Shown: piece after piece, positions 37,835 to 45,221 of the stretch
How positions within the stretch are numbered: the stretch's first letter is position 1
Layout of the letters: each line of letters starts with the position of its first letter
NCBI GenBank assembly: GCA_017410245.1
Contig: JAFQRE010000045.1
Location: 1 to 64,000, forward strand
Origin: Bacteroidaceae bacterium
GTDB taxonomy: Bacteria > Bacteroidota > Bacteroidia > Bacteroidales > Barnesiellaceae_A
Direction of reading: 5' to 3'
Length of the DNA: 64,000 bases
The notes under the pieces: generated by a model
The model's database searches: none
What the model was told of the DNA's origin: nothing
The model's input: the letters and a program-made list of their open reading frames with translations, nothing else
Program-made: the position numbers and the translations under genes

Positions 37835-40270
37835 CTACCTAATGTTGGCAATACTTATGATATCGGCAAATACACCGGCTGCAGTAACACCGGCACCGGC
37901 TCCATAACCCTTGATAATCATGGGATACTCGCGATAGCGCTCGGTGGTGATAAGGATAACATTGTTGCTACCTTCGAGCTGATATAGCGGGTGACTGCGA
38001 TCTACTGCTTGCAAGCCCATAGTGGCCTTGCCATCGTTGAGGCTGGCCACGAAACGCATATTCTTGCCCTCGGCAGCATATTGTTGGCGCAAATGTTCCA
38101 TCGGCACATCTAACTCTTTTACACGTTGCATGAATGTATCTATATTGCCATCATCAAAATACTCGGCGGGTATAAAATTATCTATTTGCACATCTTCTTG
38201 CTCTATAGGATAGCCGGCCTCACGTGCCAAGATGACAAGTTTTCGCAACACATCTTTACCACTAAGGTCGGTACGCGGATCGGGCTCGCTATATCCTGCC
38301 TCCTGAGCCATCACGATAGCTCTACTCAGGGGCACCTCGGCACTGATAGTATTGAATATATAGTTGAGTGTACCCGACAATACCGCCTCGATGTGCAAGA
38401 TGCTATCACCACTATTGGTAAGGGCATTTATCGTGTTGATGATAGGCAAGCCGGCACCTACGTTGGTCTCAAACAAGAACTTCACATCGCGAGCCTTGGC
38501 TGTCTCCTTGAGCATGATGTAGTTGTTGTAACTGCTCGATGCAGCTATCTTATTGGCAGCAACAATCGATATATTGTGCGATAAGATGTCGTAATATTGG
38601 GCAGCGACATCGCTGCTGTCGGTACAATCGACAAATACCGAGTTGAACATATTCATACGGAAAATCTCCTCCTTGAAGAAAGAGGGAGTAGAGACAAGCT
38701 CCGATGCCTCCAACTGCTCGCGATAGGTAGATAGGTCTATACCATCGCGATTGAAGATGCACTTATGCGAGTTGGCTATACCCACCACACGCAGGCACAA
38801 AGCCTTGTTGCGCAACAGGTTGTCTTGCTGCTTGGCTATCTGCTTGAGCAAGTCGCCTCCTACACTGCCCACGCCCATGACAAACAAGTTGAGCACTTGC
38901 GAACTCGACAGGAAGAACGAGTCGTGAATGGCATTGAGCGCCTTGCGAAGGTCGCAAGACTTGATAACGATAGATATGTTCATCTTCTGTGCACCTTGCG
39001 CACAAGCAATGGTGTTGATACCGCTACGCCCCAACGTACCAAACAACTTACCGGCAATACCGGGAGCTTGTTTCATTTTCTCGCCCACGATAGCCACCGT
39101 AGCCAACTCACGCTCGGCACGTGCCGGACTCATCTCGCCTTGTTCTATCTCAATGGCAAACTCCTTGTTGAGCACCTCAACAGCCAATTGAGCATCGGCA
39201 TTGCGAACGGCAAACGAGGTACTATTCTCCGACGATGCCTGCGACACCATAAATACACTCACGCCCGATTGAGCCAACGAGTTGAAGATGCGCGAGTTTA
39301 CACCCACAACACCCACCATACCCAATCCGGTAACGGTAATGAGGCAAGTATCGTTGATAGATGATATACCCTTGATAGTCTTGCTATTGGGGTCGCTATC
39401 GTTGCTGATAAATGTGCCCGGTGCCGAGGGATTGAACGTGTTTTTGATAACAATGGGTATATTCTTGTGATATACCGGATAGATAGTAGGCGGATATATT
39501 ACCTTAGCACCGAAGTTGCACAGCTCCATAGCCTCGGTAAATGAGAGCTGGTCTATAACATAAGCCGAACTGATGACACGAGGGTCGGCCGTCATAAAGC
39601 CATCGACATCGGTCCAAATCTCCAATCGGTTGGCATCGAGTGCCGCCGCCAAGATAGCCGCAGTATAATCCGAGCCTCCACGCCCCAAGTTGGTTGTGTC
39701 GCCATTGTGAATGTCGGCCGAAATAAATCCGGGCACCAACGAGCGACGAGGTTGCTGGGCAAAGGTCTCGGCAATGAGACGATTGGTTGTATCGAAATCG
39801 ACAATATGCTTGTTAAACTGCGCCTCGGTCTTGATGAAAGTGCGCGAGTCAAACAGTGTAACACCCTCGATAACACGACTCAAGATGGTAGATGAGAGGC
39901 GCTCGCCATAGCTCACAATGGTGTCGAGAGTCTTTGACGACAAGTCTTTGATGAGGAACACACCCTTGTAGATGTTGGTGAGTTCGTCGAGCATCTCATC
40001 TACGCGCTCCTCTATCTCCTTGCGGTATTGTATAGGCACTACACCGGCTATCACCTCACTATGTCGGTTGCGCATCTCCTGCATCGAGGTCATATACTCT
40101 TCGTCGCCTTGGCTTGCCATATTGGCAGTGGCTATAAGACGATCGGTAATACCACCCAGTGCCGACACAACTACGATGACACTCTCATCGCATTGCTCGA
40201 CAATCATCTTCACATTCTTGATACTTGCTACCGAACCTACCGAGGTTCCGCCAAACTTCAATACTTTCAT
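37835..40270 (-). CDS. thrA: Bifunctional aspartate kinase/homoserine dehydrogenase
   Basis: The 811-residue fusion carries out the first and third steps of threonine and methionine synthesis: aspartate to aspartyl-phosphate, and aspartate semialdehyde to homoserine. The kinase opens with KFGGTSVGS (5-13) and has the GGSDYTAAILA and GAKVIYPPTIYP segments. An ACT-type regulatory region is in the middle (TGLGMVGVVGVNSRIF). The dehydrogenase Rossmann motif is VMGVGSVGGDLL, followed by GAGLPIINTINAL and the SEPDPRTDLSGKDVLRKL signature. The length equals that of E. coli ThrA (820). In many Bacteroidetes thrB and thrC follow thrA; here apbE does. Confidence 0.96.
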   Translation of the reverse strand: MKVLKFGGTSVGSVASIKNVKMIVEQCDESVIVVVSALGGITDRLIATANMASQGDEEYMTSMQEMRNRHSEVIAGVVPIQYRKEIEERVDEMLDELTNIYKGVFLIKDLSSKTLDTIVSYGERLSSTILSRVIEGVTLFDSRTFIKTEAQFNKHIVDFDTTNRLIAETFAQQPRRSLVPGFISADIHNGDTTNLGRGGSDYTAAILAAALDANRLEIWTDVDGFMTADPRVISSAYVIDQLSFTEAMELCNFGAKVIYPPTIYPVYHKNIPIVIKNTFNPSAPGTFISNDSDPNSKTIKGISSINDTCLITVTGLGMVGVVGVNSRIFNSLAQSGVSVFMVSQASSENSTSFAVRNADAQLAVEVLNKEFAIEIEQGEMSPARAERELATVAIVGEKMKQAPGIAGKLFGTLGRSGINTIACAQGAQKMNISIVIKSCDLRKALNAIHDSFFLSSSQVLNLFVMGVGSVGGDLLKQIAKQQDNLLRNKALCLRVVGIANSHKCIFNRDGIDLSTYREQLEASELVSTPSFFKEEIFRMNMFNSVFVDCTDSSDVAAQYYDILSHNISIVAANKIAASSSYNNYIMLKETAKARDVKFLFETNVGAGLPIINTINALTNSGDSILHIEAVLSGTLNYIFNTISAEVPLSRAIVMAQEAGYSEPDPRTDLSGKDVLRKLVILAREAGYPIEQEDVQIDNFIPAEYFDDGNIDTFMQRVKELDVPMEHLRQQYAAEGKNMRFVASLNDGKATMGLQAVDRSHPLYQLEGSNNVILITTERYREYPMIIKGYGAGAGVTAAGVFADIISIANIR

Positions 40271-40349
40271 TTACCGATGTTTATTGTGTTGTTATTACTT
40301 TTTCTCCTATCCTCTACACATCGCGCACAACGCACGCACATAGAAGATG

Positions 40350-40379
40350 CAAATGTACAAAAAAATATGGAATATCAAT
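40350..40379 (-). promoter_or_regulatory. Promoter of the thrA-apbE operon
   Basis: On the minus strand the -7 box is TACATTTG (complement of 40350-40357), with ATTG (complement of 40376-40379) 18 bp further upstream as a near-match to TTTG. The transcript would carry about 70-75 untranslated bases before thrA. Confidence 0.65.
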
Positions 40380-40397
40380 GCGATAGCACGAAAGTAC

Positions 40398-40426
40398 AAC
40401 AAAAATCCCCACTGCCGGCAGTGGGG
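40398..40426 (-). terminator. Probable intrinsic terminator for pepP (minus strand)
   Basis: A perfect 20-bp palindrome with arms CCCCACTGCC/GGCAGTGGGG spans 40407-40426. Read on the minus strand it is followed by ATTTTTGTTG. It lies about 120 bp past the pepP stop and just upstream of the thrA promoter. Confidence 0.7.
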
Positions 40427-40437
40427 GGAATGGGGTT

Positions 40438-40499
40438 CTATTAGACTAATAGGTCTTATTGGTCTAATAAGTCATACTGGTCTAATTGGACTAATAGTA
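40438..40499. repeat. Cluster of short TCTAAT/ATTAGA repeats and palindromes
   Basis: CTATTAGACTAATAG (40438-40452) is a perfect palindrome around A. CTTATT...AATAAG (40455-40471) is a second one. TGGTCTAAT and GGACTAATAG follow. Five related ATTAG/CTAAT units lie in 62 bp with no coding capacity. Confidence 0.7.
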
Positions 40500-40510
40500 T
40501 AATGTGTCAC

Positions 40511-40535
40511 CTCCTGCCACCGTCGGTGGCAGGAG
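40511..40535. repeat. Strong hairpin after pepP
   Basis: Eleven-base arms CTCCTGCCACC/GGTGGCAGGAG around GTC, 9 bp past the pepP stop. On the minus strand no T run follows, so it may protect the pepP 3' end rather than terminate on its own. Confidence 0.7.
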
Positions 40536-40544
40536 ATGAGATTT

Positions 40545-41951
40545 TTATTCTTTACCTACAACGGCTTCGAGCTCTTCTACCGTAATGGGTATGTGCTTGT
40601 CACCACCTATGCAACGGCAACCATTCTCGGTGATAATAAGGTCGTCTTCGATGCGAATGCCACCAAAGTCGTAGTAGTCGGCCAAGCGGTCGTAGTTGAT
40701 AAACTCTTTGCACTTACCCTCTTTCTTCCACTGCTCGATGAGTGCAGGAATGAAGTAGATACCGGGCTCGTCGCTCATCACTACGCCGGGACGCAATTGC
40801 CATGTGCTACGATATGTACAGCATGCAAGTTCGGCAGCACGAGGTGCAAAACGTGAGAAATCGAAATTATATACATTACCACGCTCACCTATAGCCTCGC
40901 AGTCGTGTACATCGATACCCATACCATGACCCAAACCGTGAGGCATGAGCATAAACATTGCACCGGCAGCTACAGCCTCTTCGGGATTACCCTTGAGCAG
41001 ACCAAGGTCGGTGAGGTCGCGCGCCATAGAGAGCAACGATGCGTTGTGCAAGTCCATATAACGCATAGGACGTGCTATATCGAGCACATGGTCGTGCGCA
41101 CGCAATACAATGTCGTATATCTCGCGTTGCTTGGTAGTAAACTTACCACTGACGGGATAGGTACGAGTGTGGTCGGAGCAATATCCACCGGCCAACTCGG
41201 CACCTGCATCGACAAGAAGCAACTTGCCGTTTTCGAGGGGATAGTCACAACCGAAGTTATGCAAAATCTCACCATGTTGTGTCACGTGCGAGTAGAACGA
41301 CCACCCCCAACCATGTTGCATGGCGATGCCATTGATGGCACCTATAATCTCGCGTTCGATGACACCTTCACGACACATGCGCATGGCTGTGGTGTGCATT
41401 TTATAACCCACCTCAAAGGCTCGCTCCATAACGGCAATCTCCTCTTCGGTCTTTATTTCACGCATTACGGTTATGGCTGCCATGAGGTCGTGCGATGCTG
41501 TTTCATTGACACGTTGAGCCGGAATATCGAGAAGCGATGACATATATATCAACTCCATGCCACGGAATTGAGGCAAATAGTGTATGGTGCGACCTTGACG
41601 GCGTGCCTCGGCCACAACATCGGCTACTTGGGCAAGGGGTGCAGTGCGTGTCACACCCACAGTGGCCGCTTGTTCGGCCATCGAAGGCAGCGGACCTGTC
41701 CATATCATCTCATCGATAGTAACCTCATTGCCATAGAGTGTATCGCAACCACTGTCACAGTCCATCACACCCACCAAGCGGGCTACATCGAGACCAAAGT
41801 AATATAAGAACGACGATTCTTGACGGAACGCCATTGCATTTTCGGGTGCATTGATAGCTGTGTCAAGGTTACCGTTAAGAATGATTATTCCGTTTCCTAC
41901 CATACTGCGCAAGCGAGCGCGGCGGTCGGCATAAGTTTGTGCTGAGAACAT
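40545..41951 (-). CDS. pepP: Xaa-Pro aminopeptidase (M24B, aminopeptidase P type)
   Basis: This enzyme releases the N-terminal residue when the second residue is proline. The 468-residue protein has an aminopeptidase P N-terminal domain (about 5-135) and a pita-bread metallopeptidase domain. The dinuclear metal ligands are visible: Asp in LLVDAGAE, Asp in CSDHTRTYP, His in HGLGHGMGIDVHD, Glu in SDEPGIYF and Glu in GGIRIEDD. It has no signal peptide, so it is cytoplasmic. The gene is divergent from the capsid-like cassette; I see no convincing promoter in the 194-bp gap between them. Confidence 0.94.
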   Translation of the reverse strand: MFSAQTYADRRARLRSMVGNGIIILNGNLDTAINAPENAMAFRQESSFLYYFGLDVARLVGVMDCDSGCDTLYGNEVTIDEMIWTGPLPSMAEQAATVGVTRTAPLAQVADVVAEARRQGRTIHYLPQFRGMELIYMSSLLDIPAQRVNETASHDLMAAITVMREIKTEEEIAVMERAFEVGYKMHTTAMRMCREGVIEREIIGAINGIAMQHGWGWSFYSHVTQHGEILHNFGCDYPLENGKLLLVDAGAELAGGYCSDHTRTYPVSGKFTTKQREIYDIVLRAHDHVLDIARPMRYMDLHNASLLSMARDLTDLGLLKGNPEEAVAAGAMFMLMPHGLGHGMGIDVHDCEAIGERGNVYNFDFSRFAPRAAELACCTYRSTWQLRPGVVMSDEPGIYFIPALIEQWKKEGKCKEFINYDRLADYYDFGGIRIEDDLIITENGCRCIGGDKHIPITVEELEAVVGKE

Positions 41952-42145
41952 AGTATTATCCTTTCTTTATATTGGTTTTCACAAAAATAGGCTTTTGGTC
42001 AAAGTTACGGTTTTTCTTCCGAACGAGCGCCAAAGTGGGCAATATTTTTTCTCCCTTTCGTGCAAATTCATTCTATCGCATCAAAAGGCTATGTATCGAT
42101 AGTTCCTTTGCAGAGCCATAAGGCAACAACATCAAATAAATATGT

Positions 42146-42904
42146 ATGAATAAAACAAAACAAGAAACAGCCCGAGAGCCACGCGCTACGACATCGCGCG
42201 AACGACTTGCCCGACGCATTGTAGAACGCTTTCCCGACCGTCGTTTTGAGAGCGAGGACGATGTGTACGATGCCATTGACGAGTACGACACATACCTTAC
42301 CGAACATTACGAGAAGATGCTCGACGACCACAATCGCCTCACCAACCTGATGTGTAGCAACCCGCGCGTGGGAGCTTTCATATCGGAAGTTGCCGATGGC
42401 GAAGATGCCTTGGTAGCTTGTGTGCGATACTTCGGAAAAGAGTTGCTCGACAGTAGCACCGACAAGCAGAAGATGCATGCCATACGACGCGCCAATGATG
42501 AGTTTGTAGAGCGCAGCCGTGTATTTCGCAACATGGAGGAAGCCATGCACAAGAACATCGAGAAGAGTAGCCGTAGCATTGAACGCTTTATGAATCGTAA
42601 GAAAATGAACGAAAACGACTTGGAAGACTTCCTCGACCGCATCTTTCATGTGTGTCGCCATGTATTTGCCGGAGACCTCAGCGAAGATGTTTTGGAGCTA
42701 TTGTACAAAGGTCTGCGCTACGACACCGACTTGCCTTGTGCCGAACAAGCAGCCGAGGTGCGAGGTCGCAACCAACGCATCGTCTCGCAACGACGCGAAG
42801 CCAAAGGCGACTCCTTGACGCTATCGCAACATCGCGCCTTGCATGGCAACAACGAGAAAGGCTATCGTAGCACTCGTCGTCGCCCAAGCATCTGGGATAT
42901 GTAA
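42146..42904 (+). CDS. Putative phage capsid scaffolding-like protein
   Basis: The 252-residue protein has no signal peptide. It is very rich in charged residues and predicted helix, with coiled-coil-like stretches around 48-70 and 108-160, a conserved-looking NPRVGAFISEVADGEDA segment (72-88) and a strongly basic tail (206-247). It lies directly upstream of a major capsid protein gene, the classical place of a scaffold, and scaffolds share this composition (long helices, basic C-terminal capsid-binding end). I do not recognise a specific family, so the call rests on composition and position. It is intact, with base composition like its neighbours. Confidence 0.45.
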   Translation: MNKTKQETAREPRATTSRERLARRIVERFPDRRFESEDDVYDAIDEYDTYLTEHYEKMLDDHNRLTNLMCSNPRVGAFISEVADGEDALVACVRYFGKELLDSSTDKQKMHAIRRANDEFVERSRVFRNMEEAMHKNIEKSSRSIERFMNRKKMNENDLEDFLDRIFHVCRHVFAGDLSEDVLELLYKGLRYDTDLPCAEQAAEVRGRNQRIVSQRREAKGDSLTLSQHRALHGNNEKGYRSTRRRPSIWDM

Positions 42905-42917
42905 ATGATATGCCCCG

Positions 42918-42986
42918 AGACAACGTCGCAATATACTTTATAAACAACTTCTATAGCATCGCACCTTCCATTATACCACGTTGTCT
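42918..42986. repeat. Long-range inverted repeat between scaffold-like and capsid genes
   Basis: AGACAACGT (42918-42926) and ACGTTGTCT (42978-42986) are perfect complements separated by 51 bases in the 127-bp gap upstream of the capsid gene. The transcript could form a long stem-loop there. Confidence 0.55.
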
Positions 42987-43031
42987 TGCTCACGGCATCA
43001 TCAAATATAAACATCTTTAAAACAAATTATT

Positions 43032-44420
43032 ATGACCAAATTATCTATCAGAAAAATCCGAATTATCTCTATCGTTGTATTATCGCTTTTGTTATTGATT
43101 GCTCTGCTTACAATGGTAGGCTGTGGCGACTTATCGGGCTTGGCCCTTGCCGTAAGTTTTCCTGTAACCGGAGGCTCCATCGTGACAGGAGAGCCACTCA
43201 CCACCAAACTGGCCAATGAAAGTTCGCCCTCGCTACTGCAAAACGAGATTGACGACCGTATCACCAAGATACGCCCCATGTCCACTCCTATCGACCAAAT
43301 TTCGCGTTACAAAGGTGCTCGCAAAGCCAACTCAATGGTTGTCGATTACTACTCGGTAGATACCAAGCCCTCACAATTTACTATCGCTACCACCTATACC
43401 GAGCCAACAGCAAGCAGCGTGACAGCCAACCACATGCGCGCATCGCTCGAATTTAACGACTATGATGCCTTGGAAGCCTCCGACACACTCATGGCCATAG
43501 ATATCAACGGCTACGAAGATAACGGCACAAAAGAGTCGGCTCAGAAATTGATACTATATGTTGTATCGAAAAACATCGACAGTGGCGAAATACTTGTAGT
43601 TCCCATCAACGGCAAGAACATCAATGGGGTGAAAAACTGCGTTCCTACCATTGCCGAAGGCAGCCAATTTGTACGCATGGGACGCGCTGCCACCGAACTC
43701 GATGTGCAGACAGCTCAATTTGAGGCTCTACCCATCAAGTCGCAAAACTTCTGCCAAATCTTCAAGATGCAAATTGAGCAATCTACCTTCTTCAAGATTG
43801 CCAATAAAGAGGTAGAATGGGACTTCTCGGACCAAGAGGAAGTTGCCATCTACGACATGCGCATGAGCATGGAAAAGAGCTACCTGTTTGGTGTCAAGAA
43901 CACTATCTACGACCCTGTCAAGAAAGAGGACGTAAGCCTCACCGGTGGTATATGGTGGCAGGCCGGTAAAGAGTATCAATATGACACTGCCGAGGACTTC
44001 AGTCACTCGATGTTGGTAGATATTATGCAACAAAGTTTCACCGGTAATGCCGGTAACAAACGCAAAATTCTCATTGCCGGCTCAGACCTTATAAGCAATC
44101 TGAGCAAGATGGAGTTCTATCGCACCATCTCCCACGACAATGAAATGATGAAATGGGGACTCGACTTCAACGAGATTACAACCAAGTTTGGCAAACTATA
44201 TGTCATGCACTCCGAGATTTTCGATGAGTGTGGCATGAGTTCCAACGGCCTCATCTTCGACCCCGAATATATACAGAAGTGGTCGCACGTACCATTTGGC
44301 TCGCAATCGCTCGACCTCAAAAAGGCCGGCATTCGCAACACCGATGCTTTGGTACTCACCGAGGCAAGTTGTATGACCCTACGCTATCCCAACGCTCATA
44401 TGCGCATCGTGGGTTATTGA
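43032..44420 (+). CDS. SU10-type (HK97-fold) phage major capsid protein with N-terminal hydrophobic segment
   Basis: The 462-residue protein reads like an SU10-family major capsid protein (formerly DUF5309). NEIDDRITKIRPMSTPIDQI (71-90) plus VVDYYSVDTKPS matches the family's ...P..TP... and ...W/YYSVDT... start. A central insertion (about 135-210) is followed by GRAATELDVQTAQFEALP and QEEVAIYDMR..MEKSYLFGVKN. The end, FGKLYVMHSEIFD, IFDPEYIQKW, LDLKKAGIRNTDALVLTEASCMTLRYPNAHMRI, matches the P-domain and C-terminal strand of these capsids. Unusually, residues 10-30 form a strong hydrophobic helix after a basic start, ending in MVGC (Cys31), like a membrane anchor or weak lipobox. The ATG at 43032 is the only good start upstream of the fold. 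No other phage structural genes beyond the two neighbours are present. Confidence 0.72.
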   Translation: MTKLSIRKIRIISIVVLSLLLLIALLTMVGCGDLSGLALAVSFPVTGGSIVTGEPLTTKLANESSPSLLQNEIDDRITKIRPMSTPIDQISRYKGARKANSMVVDYYSVDTKPSQFTIATTYTEPTASSVTANHMRASLEFNDYDALEASDTLMAIDINGYEDNGTKESAQKLILYVVSKNIDSGEILVVPINGKNINGVKNCVPTIAEGSQFVRMGRAATELDVQTAQFEALPIKSQNFCQIFKMQIEQSTFFKIANKEVEWDFSDQEEVAIYDMRMSMEKSYLFGVKNTIYDPVKKEDVSLTGGIWWQAGKEYQYDTAEDFSHSMLVDIMQQSFTGNAGNKRKILIAGSDLISNLSKMEFYRTISHDNEMMKWGLDFNEITTKFGKLYVMHSEIFDECGMSSNGLIFDPEYIQKWSHVPFGSQSLDLKKAGIRNTDALVLTEASCMTLRYPNAHMRIVGY

Positions 44421-44434
44421 TAAACCATTCACTC

Positions 44435-44469
44435 GTACCCTGCCCGACCACGTCCGGCGAGCAGGGTAC
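44435..44469 (+). terminator. Hairpin between capsid and adaptor genes
   Basis: Perfect 9-base arms GTACCCTGC (44435-44443) and GCAGGGTAC (44461-44469), with CCG/CGG pairing inside. No T run follows, so it is more likely a partial terminator or RNA-stability element that lets the capsid gene be expressed above the adaptor gene. Confidence 0.6.
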
Positions 44470-44486
44470 ACTTAACCAGACCTTCT

Positions 44487-45113
44487 ATGGAAATTACCAA
44501 AACCGATATAATAGACCGTGTCAAATGTCGCATGGAGGAATTGACGCCCCAATGGGAAGGTAACTTTGAGCAGACCGAGGGCGTGTCGATAGAACGATAT
44601 ATCAACGAAATTATAGATGAGCAACTGCGCATACTATACATGACAGCACCCACCGCAATATTGCCTGTAGAGGAGGTAGCCTCGCAACATAAACCCACCA
44701 AACGAACCGATGGCACAGGCCGCATAGTACTCAACGACAATGTGTTGCGACCTATTTCGTTGCAACTCGATGGTTGGGAGCGCCCTGTCACCCGATTTAT
44801 CGATGAGAACCACCCACTCTATGAGTTACAATTCAATCGCTACACGCGAGGAGGAGTTGTCAATCCAGTTGCCTCGCTGATATCCGACGGACTGGGACGA
44901 ATGGTCATCGACTACTTCTCGCTACCCACATCACGCCAAGTGCATACATTATCATCTTTACTGTGCATATTACACCCCGCAGCACAGGCCGACAGCTACA
45001 ACCTCAACCCGCTACTCATCGATGCACTATGCTATCGCTGTGCCGCCACAGTGTACGACATCATGGGCAACAATGCCATGGCACAGACAATGCTATCGCA
45101 CATTGAGCTATAG
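44487..45113 (+). CDS. Putative phage head-tail adaptor/connector protein
   Basis: The 208-residue protein has no signal peptide. The start, ITKTDIIDRV...EGVSIERYINEIIDEQLRILYMTAP (3-53), matches the helix pair with an (I/L)N(E/D)...R.L pattern that opens phage adaptor proteins bound under the portal (DUF6682-like). GRIVLNDNVLRPISLQLDGWERPV (about 77-100) fits the following beta part. The end is helical (LIDALCYRCAATVYDIMGNNAMAQTMLSHIEL), as in adaptors. It is the third gene after the scaffold-like and capsid genes, the same order as in many tailed-phage head modules. Family assignment is by pattern only. No portal gene is nearby. Confidence 0.55.
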   Translation: MEITKTDIIDRVKCRMEELTPQWEGNFEQTEGVSIERYINEIIDEQLRILYMTAPTAILPVEEVASQHKPTKRTDGTGRIVLNDNVLRPISLQLDGWERPVTRFIDENHPLYELQFNRYTRGGVVNPVASLISDGLGRMVIDYFSLPTSRQVHTLSSLLCILHPAAQADSYNLNPLLIDALCYRCAATVYDIMGNNAMAQTMLSHIEL

Positions 45114-45140
45114 CAACATTATACAATTTGTCCTAAAAAG

Positions 45141-45171
45141 TTTCACACTTAATTTTTTAGTTATACCTTTG
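45141..45171 (+). promoter_or_regulatory. Promoter of the T9SS beta-propeller protein gene
   Basis: TTTC (45141-45144, near TTTG) and TACCTTTG (45164-45171) are 19 bp apart. The -7 box is 50 bp upstream of the start codon, so this gene is separate from the capsid cassette. Confidence 0.65.
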
Positions 45172-45221
45172 CACGTCGAATTTTTATCAAGCTAACTATT
45201 AACTAAACTTATAAACAACTT

